From DASQFI01 sp035633215 (lineage in GTDB: Bacteria; Acidobacteriota; Vicinamibacteria; Vicinamibacterales; SCN-69-37), in the NCBI GenBank assembly GCA_035633215.1, contig DASQFI010000022.1, forward strand, positions 62,001 through 126,000: a stretch of DNA of 64,000 nucleotides. The letters are read 5' to 3'. The notes under the pieces are model-generated. The model saw only the letters and a list, made by a program, of their open reading frames with translations. It was not told the origin of the DNA and did no database searches. This document shows positions 6,536 through 13,396 of the stretch, in pieces. Each line of letters begins with the position of its first letter. The first letter of the stretch is position 1. Made by a program: the position numbers and the translations under genes.

Positions 6536-7372
6536 TCAGCTTCTTCCCGCTTTTCCTCCCGGCCACTTGAGCTCTTTGGGCTCGCGGAGCAGGGCGCGCG
6601 CCTGGCCGTGCGTGCGAGCCGGCAGCGGGCGACGGCCTTTGTTTTTCTTCCAAAGCGTCGCCAGGTCGTCGGCGCCGCCATTGGACGGCATCATCCGGTA
6701 GTCCCCGCCGTCGAACTCGAGGAACTCACACATCTCGTGCAGCCTCGAGTGCAGGCGGAACCCGACGCGCATCTTCAACGTGTCGAGGTCGGCCTCATCC
6801 GGCAGGTTTTCGTAGTTGGTCGTGAAGATCGTGGGCCGCCGCTCGTTGTAGCGCGTGTTGACGATGAGGTTCATCGTCTCTTCGACCCATTCGGACGGCT
6901 TCTCCGCGCCGAGATCGTCCAGGACGAGGAGTTCCGCGTCCATGACGGGCCGCAGAATGTCCATCTCTGCCGTGCGGACGACCGGGTTGTAGGTCGAGCG
7001 GATCACACGAAGCAGGTCCCGGACATCGTAGAAGAGGCCGTGGACATGTTTCTCGACGACAACCGTCTTGAGGACGGCGGCAGCGAGATGGGTCTTGCCG
7101 ATGCCCGGCGGTCCGATCAGGCACAGACCCTTCTGGACTGCCGGAAACGTCTCGGCGAACCGGCGCGCCTGGGTGACCGCGGTGATCAACCGCTCGTTCG
7201 GATAGAGGACGAAGTTCTCGAGCGTGCAGCGCGCGTAGCGCGGCGGCATGCGCGCGTTCTGCAGCAGCTGCGTGGTGACCGAATCCTGCCAGCACTCACA
7301 TCGCTCGACGCGCCGAACGCCGTCGCGATCGACTGGCCGCCATCCGGTGCCGTCACAACGTACGCAAATCAT
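6536..7372 (-). CDS. DnaC-like AAA+ ATPase with N-terminal zinc ribbon
   Basis: A 278-residue ATPase of the DnaC/DnaI/IstB type, probably a helicase loader. It starts MICVRCDGTGW; together with CECW near residue 25 these cysteines (CX2C...CXC) form a probable zinc ribbon, as in phage and Firmicute DnaC/DnaI proteins. Walker A is GPPGIGKTHLA, Walker B LLVLDDLGAEKPSEW, sensor I IFTTNY, and the arginine-finger region SRLHEMC follows. The ATG at 7372 was chosen because the frame upstream enters the intergenic repeat with only a TTG. No transposase neighbours it, so a role as a chromosomal helicase loader or stress ATPase is more likely than an IS21 helper. Confidence 0.82.
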   Translation of the reverse strand: MICVRCDGTGWRPVDRDGVRRVERCECWQDSVTTQLLQNARMPPRYARCTLENFVLYPNERLITAVTQARRFAETFPAVQKGLCLIGPPGIGKTHLAAAVLKTVVVEKHVHGLFYDVRDLLRVIRSTYNPVVRTAEMDILRPVMDAELLVLDDLGAEKPSEWVEETMNLIVNTRYNERRPTIFTTNYENLPDEADLDTLKMRVGFRLHSRLHEMCEFLEFDGGDYRMMPSNGGADDLATLWKKNKGRRPLPARTHGQARALLREPKELKWPGGKAGRS

Positions 7373-7407
7373 CGGCGTGGCGACAAGAATAGCATTCGGG
7401 AGGAGGC

Positions 7408-7508
7408 TCAAAGACGCAAAGACAAAAAAGGCTCACAGGCCCAAAGGCTGAACGCAAGAGCATCATGAATTTGCTTTGAGCCTTTGCGGCTTTCAGCCTT
7501 TGAGCCTT
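7408..7508. repeat. AAAGGCT-type short-unit inverted repeat
   Basis: Left half (7408-7450) is rich in AGGCTCA and AAAGGCT units; right half (7472-7508) has the complement (TTTGAGCCTTT, TTTCAGCCTTTGAGCC). The arms pair imperfectly. It lies between the hspR stop (7513) and the start of the DnaC-like gene, so it could end the heat-shock operon transcript. The same unit type recurs at 11074-11172. Confidence 0.65.
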
Positions 7509-7512
7509 GCTC

Positions 7513-7926
7513 TTACGTCTCCACCGGCGCTTCCTCCGGCTTCCGTGCGAGCTCGATCGGACTGGCGGGGACGAGCGCGGTATTCAGGCGCTGTTCCCAA
7601 TCGCCGAGGCCGCGCGCGAGTTCGTGCTTGACGTACTGCATGAACTCGTTGACCTCGCGCTGCATGCGATCCATCTTGCGCCGCATGTTGAGGATGATTT
7701 CGACCCCGGCCAGGTTCACGCCCAAATCGCGCGTGAGCGCCAGGATCGTCTCGAGCTCCTTGAGATCGTCATCCGAGTACAGCCGCGTGTTCCCCTCGGT
7801 GCGTGACGGCTTGATCAGCCCTTCGCGCTCGTACAGGCGCAGCGTCTGCGGATGAATGTTGTACTTGGAGGCCACGGCACTAATCATGTAGTAGCCACGG
7901 CCGGTGCCCTTCGGCTTCGCGGACAC
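7513..7926 (-). CDS. hspR: HspR-type MerR repressor of the heat-shock operon
   Basis: A 137-residue MerR-family DNA-binding protein. The helix-turn-helix and wing lie in residues 13-60 (YYMISAVASKYNIHPQTLRL, YEREGLIKPSRTEGNTRLYS), which matches HspR: HspR represses dnaK operons in actinobacteria and others, with DnaK as co-repressor. It continues with a coiled dimerisation helix (MRRKMDRMQREVNEFM). The GTG start at 7926 is supported by GGAGGG about 4 bases upstream. It is the third gene of dnaK-dnaJ-hspR, the classical position, so autorepression is likely. I did not find a clear CTTGAGT-N7-ACTCAAG operator in the dnaK upstream region. Confidence 0.88.
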   Translation of the reverse strand: MSAKPKGTGRGYYMISAVASKYNIHPQTLRLYEREGLIKPSRTEGNTRLYSDDDLKELETILALTRDLGVNLAGVEIILNMRRKMDRMQREVNEFMQYVKHELARGLGDWEQRLNTALVPASPIELARKPEEAPVET

Positions 7927-7946
7927 GATTCCCTCCTACCTGTTCG

Positions 7947-9041
7947 TCAGCGTCCCGTCTCGAACATCTCGCGACGGACGTCGCCGTCGTTCAGACGGCC
8001 AAACTCCTTCAGTAACTCGCGCGATCGTTCGTCGCGGATCGCCGGGAGCACGATTTGTGTCTCGACGATCAGATCTCCCGCCTCGGTGCCATTCACGGAC
8101 GGCACGCCGCGGCCGGTCACGCGCAACCGGCGTCCAGACGAGGTGCCGGGCGGAATGCGCAGCCGCACCGGACCGTCGAGCGTCGGCACCTCGATCCGGG
8201 CGCCCAGCGCGGCCTCGTGGATCGCGAGCGGCACCGTCAGGTGCAGGTCGCGTCCAATGCGGCGGAAATACGGGTGCTCCCCGACCTCCACCGTCACGTA
8301 CAGGTCGCCGTTCGGTCCGCCCCGCGCGCCCGCGTGGCCCCGGCCCGGCACGCACACGCGCGCGCCGCGATCGATCCCGGGCGGCACGCCGATCGTCACA
8401 ACCTCGCTGCGGACCTGCAACCCGACGCCGCCGCACGGCCGGCAGGTCTGCGCGCTCAGCCGGCCGGTGCTTCCGCAGCCGTCACACGGCGTCGTGAACA
8501 CCATGTGCCCCCGTGCCCAGCGGCGTGATCCTTGCCCGCCACAGGCCGGACACGCGACGGCCGGGCGCGGCACGCGGCCGTCGCCGCCGCACGACGAACA
8601 GCGCTCCTGCCGCAAGACGCTGAGCGGGAACTGCCCGCCCCGAACCGCGTCGATGAACGACAGGGCGAGCGTGCCCTCGATGTCGATCCCGCGCGACGGC
8701 GTCGTCGCCTCGCGCGCGGCGTCCTGAAAGACGCCCGCGAACAGCTCCGAGAACGTCGCCGCGAGCGGCCCTTCGGCGGGCGCCGAGAAATCAAACCCCT
8801 CGAACGACACCGCCGTCTCGACTTTCACGGGCCCGCGGGCCCGGCCGCGGTCGTACTCTCGCCGCCGCTCGAGGTCGGCGAGCACGTCGTAGGCGTGCTG
8901 GATCTGGCGATACATCTCCTCCGCCACGCGGTCACCCGGGTTGATGCCCGGGTGATACCGCCGTGCCAGGCGGCGATACGCCCGCTCGACTTCTTCGGTC
9001 GACGCCGCGCGCGTCAGGCCCAGGAGGCTGTAGAGATCCAT
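7947..9041 (-). CDS. dnaJ: DnaJ-family co-chaperone with altered HPD motif (HPG)
   Basis: A 364-residue type I DnaJ. The J domain (residues 1-68) reads LYSLLGLTRAASTEEVERAY and then RRYHPGINPGD: the invariant HPD, needed to stimulate DnaK ATPase, is HPG here (codons CAC CCG GGC). A G/F-type linker is short and weak (about 75-115). The zinc domain is intact, with four CXXCXGXG repeats: CSSCGGDG, CPACGGQG, CDGCGSTG and CRPCGGVG. Two C-terminal substrate-binding domains follow, with DLYVTVEVGEHPYFRRIG. The gene starts 6 bp after the dnaK stop and precedes hspR. Either this DnaJ uses a variant interaction with DnaK or it acts mainly as a holdase; I cannot decide. Confidence 0.9.
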   Translation of the reverse strand: MDLYSLLGLTRAASTEEVERAYRRLARRYHPGINPGDRVAEEMYRQIQHAYDVLADLERRREYDRGRARGPVKVETAVSFEGFDFSAPAEGPLAATFSELFAGVFQDAAREATTPSRGIDIEGTLALSFIDAVRGGQFPLSVLRQERCSSCGGDGRVPRPAVACPACGGQGSRRWARGHMVFTTPCDGCGSTGRLSAQTCRPCGGVGLQVRSEVVTIGVPPGIDRGARVCVPGRGHAGARGGPNGDLYVTVEVGEHPYFRRIGRDLHLTVPLAIHEAALGARIEVPTLDGPVRLRIPPGTSSGRRLRVTGRGVPSVNGTEAGDLIVETQIVLPAIRDERSRELLKEFGRLNDGDVRREMFETGR

Positions 9042-9047
9042 AACCGC

Positions 9048-10958
9048 TTACTTGTCCTCAACGACCTCAGCGTCGATCACGTCGTCGGCCTTGCCGTTGC
9101 CCGACGTCGGTCCCGCCGACGACCCGGCCTGATCGCCCGGTTCAGGCGCGCCCGCGCCGGCCGTCTTGTAGAGATTCTCGCCGGCCTTCTGCTGCGCCTG
9201 GTTCAGCGCCTCGAGTGTCCGGCTGATCGCCTTCGCGTCGTTGGACTCGAGCGCCGTTTTGAGGTCGTTGCTCGCCGCTTCGATCGCGTGGCGGTCGGCC
9301 GGATCGAGCTTCTCGCCCATTTCCTTCAGGAAACGTTCCGACCCATACACCGCCTGGTCGGCGCGGTTGCGCGTCTCGACGTCGTCGCGCCGCGCCTTGT
9401 CCTCCGCGGAGTGCGACTCGGCGTCCTTCATCATCCGCTCGACCTCTTCCTTGGTGAGGCCGCTCGACGCGGTGATCGTGATCTTCTGTTCCTTGCCCGT
9501 GCCCTTGTCCCTGGCCTGGACGTTCACGATGCCGTTGGCGTCGATGTCGAACCCGACCTCGATCTGCGGAATGCCGCGCGGCGCGGGCGGAATGCCGTCG
9601 AGATGGAACTTGCCGAGCGTGCGGTTGTCGCGCGCCATCGGCCGCTCGCCCTGCATCACGTGCACTTCGACGCTCGTCTGCCCCTCGGCCGCTGTCGAGA
9701 AGACCTCGCTCTTCTTCGTCGGGATCGTCGTATTGCGCGGAATGAGCGTCGTCATGACGCCGCCAAGCGTCTCGATGCCGAGGGAGAGCGGCGTCACGTC
9801 GAGGAGCAGCAGGTCCTTGACCTCGCCCGACAACACGCCGGCCTGGACCGCGGCGCCGATCGCCACGACCTCGTCAGGATTCACGCCCTTGTGCGGATCC
9901 CGGCCGAACAGCTCTTTGACAATCGCCTGCACACGCGGGATACGCGTGGACCCGCCGACGAGAACGACCTCGTCGATTTCGGACGCGCTCACGCCCGAGT
10001 CGGACATCGCCTGTTTGCACGGACCCACCGTTTTCTGCAGCAGATCCTCGATCAGGCCCTCGAGCTTCGCGCGCGTGAGCTTCATCGCGAGATGCTTCGG
10101 ACCCGTGGCATCGGCCGTAATGAACGGCAGGCTGATGTCGGTCTCCATCACCGTGGAGAGCTCCATCTTGGCTTTCTCCGCCGCTTCCTTCAGCCGCTGC
10201 AGCGCCATCCGATCCTTCGACAGATCGATCGCTTCCTGCTTGCGGAATTCGCCGACGATCCAGTCGATGATGCGCTGATCGAGGTTGTCGCCGCCGAGAT
10301 GCGTGTCGCCGTTGGTGGCCTTCACTTCGACCACGCCCTCGCCCACCTCGAGGATCGAGATGTCGAAGGTGCCGCCGCCGAAGTCATAGACGGCAATCTG
10401 CTCGTTCTTCTTCTTGTCGAGCCCGTAGGCGAGCGCCGCCGCCGTCGGCTCGTTGACGATCCGCAGCACCTCGAGGCCCGCGATCTTGCCCGCGTCCTTC
10501 GTCGCCTGGCGCTGAGAGTCGTTGAAATACGCCGGGACCGTGATGACGGCCTGGCTCACCGGCTGACCGAGATAGTCTTCGGCGGCCTGCTTGAGTTTCT
10601 GCAGGATCATCGCCGAGATCTCGGGCGGCGTGAACGGCTTGGTCTGCCCGTCGATCTGGATGGCCACCCGCTCGTTGTCCCGCACGACGCGGAACGGAAC
10701 CATCTTCATTTCTTCCGATACTTCGTCGAACCGCCGGCCCATGAACCGCTTGATCGAGAACACGGTGTTCTCGGGGTTCGTGACGGCCTGGCGCTTGGCG
10801 ACCTGGCCCACCAACCGCTCGCCGCTCTTCGTGAAGGCCACGACCGACGGCGTCAGCCGGCCGCCTTCCGAATTGGTGATGACGACTGGCTCGCCACCCT
10901 CCATGACGGCGACCACCGAGTTGGTGGTACCCAGGTCGATTCCGATGATCTTGCTCAT
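9048..10958 (-). CDS. dnaK: Chaperone DnaK (Hsp70)
   Basis: A 636-residue Hsp70. I chose the ATG at 10958 because AGAGGAG lies 6 bases upstream and the protein then begins SKIIGIDLGTTNSVVAVMEG, the standard first phosphate-binding loop. The second (AVYDFGGGTFDISILEVG) and the adenosine motif (VLVGGSTRIPRVQAIVKELF) are present. The substrate-binding beta domain starts at LLLDVTPLSLGIETLGG, and a helical lid with a variable Gly/Ser-rich tail ends VIDAEVVEDK, typical of bacterial DnaK. It folds nascent and heat-damaged proteins with DnaJ and GrpE; grpE is not in this operon or window. A near-consensus sigma-70 promoter lies upstream, and control is probably by HspR encoded downstream. Confidence 0.97.
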   Translation of the reverse strand: MSKIIGIDLGTTNSVVAVMEGGEPVVITNSEGGRLTPSVVAFTKSGERLVGQVAKRQAVTNPENTVFSIKRFMGRRFDEVSEEMKMVPFRVVRDNERVAIQIDGQTKPFTPPEISAMILQKLKQAAEDYLGQPVSQAVITVPAYFNDSQRQATKDAGKIAGLEVLRIVNEPTAAALAYGLDKKKNEQIAVYDFGGGTFDISILEVGEGVVEVKATNGDTHLGGDNLDQRIIDWIVGEFRKQEAIDLSKDRMALQRLKEAAEKAKMELSTVMETDISLPFITADATGPKHLAMKLTRAKLEGLIEDLLQKTVGPCKQAMSDSGVSASEIDEVVLVGGSTRIPRVQAIVKELFGRDPHKGVNPDEVVAIGAAVQAGVLSGEVKDLLLLDVTPLSLGIETLGGVMTTLIPRNTTIPTKKSEVFSTAAEGQTSVEVHVMQGERPMARDNRTLGKFHLDGIPPAPRGIPQIEVGFDIDANGIVNVQARDKGTGKEQKITITASSGLTKEEVERMMKDAESHSAEDKARRDDVETRNRADQAVYGSERFLKEMGEKLDPADRHAIEAASNDLKTALESNDAKAISRTLEALNQAQQKAGENLYKTAGAGAPEPGDQAGSSAGPTSGNGKADDVIDAEVVEDK

Positions 10959-11005
10959 GACGTCTCCTCTGTTCACGCTCCACGCGTGAAATCTTAGTAT
11001 CTTGG

Positions 11006-11035
11006 ATTATAGAAAGCTTAGTGTGTCATTGTCAA
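11006..11035 (-). promoter_or_regulatory. Consensus housekeeping promoter of dnaK
   Basis: On the minus strand TTGACA (11035-11030) and TATAAT (11011-11006) are separated by 18 bases, a perfect match to the vegetative sigma-factor hexamers. Expected transcription start is near 10999, about 40 bases before the dnaK ATG. ACTAAG occurs twice as a direct repeat, once in the spacer and once just downstream, and could be part of a repressor site. Confidence 0.75.
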
Positions 11036-11073
11036 TAGTCGAATACCTGTTTTGAAATAACGCAGGCATCTCA

Positions 11074-11172
11074 GCACAAAGGCTCAAAGGCCAAAAGGCT
11101 GAAGGGCCTAAGACCGCTCCGCCGCTCCCGGCTTTGCGGCGTTGAGCCTTTGAGGATTTGTGCCTTTTAGTC
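11074..11172. repeat. AAAGGCT-type inverted repeat between divergent dnaK and FecR-protein genes
   Basis: Left half has CACAAAGGCTCAAAGGC and more AAAGGCT units; right half has TTGAGCCTTTGAGG and TTTGTG, so the ends pair around a GC-rich centre. Unlike most such hairpins in this window it lies between two divergent genes, not after a stop codon, so a terminator role does not explain it. Confidence 0.6.
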
Positions 11173-11214
11173 TTATGATGTGAACAGCCGCCTGCCTGAC
11201 GTGCGAGGACGCTC

Positions 11215-13311
11215 ATGAACTCCCTTCGTATGGTCGGGCGAATTTGTCTGGTTGTCCTTTTTGCGTTGGTCGTCCTGACTGCTCAGGCGAGCTCGCAATC
11301 TCCCGAACAGTACCCACCCTCTCCGAGTCAGTACGAGCCGGCGGCTGTGTCGCCGGAGGCGACCGACTACGCGGATGACATTCCCGCGCACATCGCGATC
11401 GTCGACGGCGCCGCGACGATCGAACGCGACGGGCGTGTCGAGACTGCCGAAGAAAACATCATGCTCCTCGCCGGCGATCGGCTGCGCACCGAGCGCGGTC
11501 GCGTCGAGGTGCTGTTTGCCGACGGCAGCGCGCTCGATCTCGATCACCATACGCGAGTCGATCTCCTGTCCGACTCGCTCGTGCGCCTGCTCGACGGCCG
11601 CATCCGGCTGACGATCGCGCGCACCACGAACGCAATCGACTATCGCGTGGACGCAGCGCCGGGATCGGTCGGCATCAGAACGGCCGGCGACTACCGCATC
11701 GCGCTTGGCGGCAATCGCTCCGGCGAGCAGGAGCTCGACGTGACGGTGCTCCGCGGGTCGGCGGAACTGCGCAACGCGCTGGGCCTCACCCTCGTGCGGG
11801 CCGGCACGCATGCCGCGGTGACCGCGAGCATGGCGCCTTCCCTTCCTTACATCGCCAACTCGGCGTCCTGGGATGAATTCGATCGCTGGGCCGAGGACCA
11901 GCGCGACGCACGCTACGGCGTTGAGTCGGTCCGCTATCTGCCCGAAGAGATTCGCTCCTACGGCGGCGCGTTCGATCGCTCCGGATCGTGGGACTACCTG
12001 CCGACCTACGGGTACGTCTGGTATCCGCGCGTGAACGCCGGCTGGCAACCGTACCATCACGGCCGCTGGTCGTTTGGCGCGCGGTTCGGCTGGTTCTGGG
12101 TCGGGTTCGATCGATCGTGGGGCTGGCCGACGCACCACTACGGCCGCTGGGGATTTGGCTCGAACCGGTGGTACTGGATTCCGGGCCGCCGCTGGTCGCC
12201 CGCGTGGGTGTCGTGGGCATATGCGCCGGGCTACGTCAGCTGGTGCCCGCTCGGGTTCGACAACCGTCCGGTGATTTCGTTCAGGAATGGCTTCGGCCGA
12301 CAGCCGTGGTCCGGCTGGACGGTGATACCCGCGCGTTCCTTCGCGCCCAACATCCTGGTGGCGCGGCACGCGGTGTCCGCGCAGTCGATCGCGCCCTCGA
12401 CCTGGTCGCAGTTCACGGCCCGCCCGAACGCGCCAGTGGCGCCGGCGGGCGGGGTCGCGCGTGCGCAGCCGTTGCGCGCGCCGACGCGCGCGTATGCCGT
12501 GCCTCGCGGATCCACGGGTGCGCCCGCCTTCGATAGTGGATCTGCGTTTTCGACGACGGGTGCGGGCGCAGGCGGCCGGCCGTCGACGGCCTCCGCGCCG
12601 TCGCGGTTGCCCTCTCGAGTGCCGCAATCTCGCGCGAGTGGCTCGACACCGCGAGATGTGCGAACCACTCCACCGCCCGTCGCCCCGGCCTCGCCCGAGC
12701 GCGCGGTGCCGCGTGCGGCCGTCCCGTCGAACGAGTCGCCTCGGCCCGAGTCCAACGGATCGCCGAGTCGAGCGTTCCGATCGACGCCGCGCAACTCGAC
12801 GCCGGACGAGCCGAACGGTTTCGACCGGGGGACGAGTGGCTTGCCGCGCAACTACAGTCCCGCGCCGCGCGTCGTCACTCCGGATCGAGGCTACCGGTCC
12901 CGTGTGCCGGAGACACAACGCACGACGCCGTCTCAGGCCGCGCCGGAACCTGAACGCGTTCAGCCGCGCGGTCAGCCGTGGGCGCCGCGCAACTACAGTC
13001 CCGAGCCGCGGCCGTCGAGCCCGGACTCAGGTGGATTCAGCCGGGTACCGCGCAACGCGAGCCCCGAGCCACGATCGTCCGGGTCCGATGGAGGGTCGTC
13101 CGGCGGCGATCGAGGATTCCGATCCCGCGTGCCGGAACCGCAGCAACAGCAGCCGTCGTCGTCTCCGCGATCGTTCGGTTCACCCCGTTCCGAGCCTCGG
13201 ACGGCCCCGCCGCCGCAGGAGGCGCCACAGCGTAGCGCTCCACCGTCCCGGTCCGCGCCGCCTGACAGCGGCAGAGGCAGCGGACAGGCCGTGCGGCGGG
13301 GGCGAGGATAG
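11215..13311 (+). CDS. FecR-domain, DUF6600-like secreted protein with disordered Pro/Arg/Ser tail
   Basis: A 698-residue exported protein. Signal peptide residues 1-27 (RICLVVLFALVVLTAQASS). A FecR-like beta domain spans about 60-200 (AATIERDG, DRLRTERGRVEVLFADGS, LRGSAELRN). Residues about 230-380 are extremely rich in Trp, Tyr and Gly (YGYVWYPRVNAGWQPYHHG, RWGFGSNRWYWIPGRRWSPA), the pattern of DUF6600. From about 400 to the end the chain is low complexity with repeats RNYSPAPR, RNYSPEPR, RNASPEPR, FRSRVPE and proline clusters, and is likely disordered. FecR domains usually sense or bind in the periplasm; here no sigma factor neighbours it, so it is more likely a cell-surface or periplasmic structural protein. 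A hairpin terminator follows. Confidence 0.82.
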   Translation: MNSLRMVGRICLVVLFALVVLTAQASSQSPEQYPPSPSQYEPAAVSPEATDYADDIPAHIAIVDGAATIERDGRVETAEENIMLLAGDRLRTERGRVEVLFADGSALDLDHHTRVDLLSDSLVRLLDGRIRLTIARTTNAIDYRVDAAPGSVGIRTAGDYRIALGGNRSGEQELDVTVLRGSAELRNALGLTLVRAGTHAAVTASMAPSLPYIANSASWDEFDRWAEDQRDARYGVESVRYLPEEIRSYGGAFDRSGSWDYLPTYGYVWYPRVNAGWQPYHHGRWSFGARFGWFWVGFDRSWGWPTHHYGRWGFGSNRWYWIPGRRWSPAWVSWAYAPGYVSWCPLGFDNRPVISFRNGFGRQPWSGWTVIPARSFAPNILVARHAVSAQSIAPSTWSQFTARPNAPVAPAGGVARAQPLRAPTRAYAVPRGSTGAPAFDSGSAFSTTGAGAGGRPSTASAPSRLPSRVPQSRASGSTPRDVRTTPPPVAPASPERAVPRAAVPSNESPRPESNGSPSRAFRSTPRNSTPDEPNGFDRGTSGLPRNYSPAPRVVTPDRGYRSRVPETQRTTPSQAAPEPERVQPRGQPWAPRNYSPEPRPSSPDSGGFSRVPRNASPEPRSSGSDGGSSGGDRGFRSRVPEPQQQQPSSSPRSFGSPRSEPRTAPPPQEAPQRSAPPSRSAPPDSGRGSGQAVRRGRG

Positions 13312-13338
13312 GCAAGGCCCAAGGCCCAGGAAAGGCTG

Positions 13339-13381
13339 AGGCAGAAGTCAGAGGGCTCTGGCTTCTGCCTGTTGCTTTTTT
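13339..13381 (+). terminator. Rho-independent terminator
   Basis: Stem 13339-13351 with 13358-13370 (AGGCAGAAGTCAG against CTGGCTTCTGCCT, one non-Watson-Crick pair) and a 6-base loop, followed by GTTGC and six T. It lies 27 bp after the stop of the FecR-domain gene and just before the PBP1A start, separating the two transcription units. Confidence 0.8.
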
Positions 13382-13396
13382 CGGTACACTGATTCG

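Noticed and set aside
6531..6653. A 41-codon N-terminal extension of HemW
   Set aside because: The extension overlaps the end of the DnaC-like gene and is low-complexity; the GTG at 6530 gives the normal HemW N-terminus.
8532..10997. An 821-codon open frame on the plus strand opposite dnaJ and dnaK
   Set aside because: High GC leaves the antisense frame of well-coded genes open. Its translation is Arg/Asp/His-rich without any domain, and dnaJ/dnaK on the other strand are unambiguous.
11173..12918. A 581-codon minus-strand frame opposite the FecR-domain gene
   Set aside because: Low-complexity Arg/Pro/Ser translation; it is a shadow of the real plus-strand gene, which has a signal peptide and recognisable domain.
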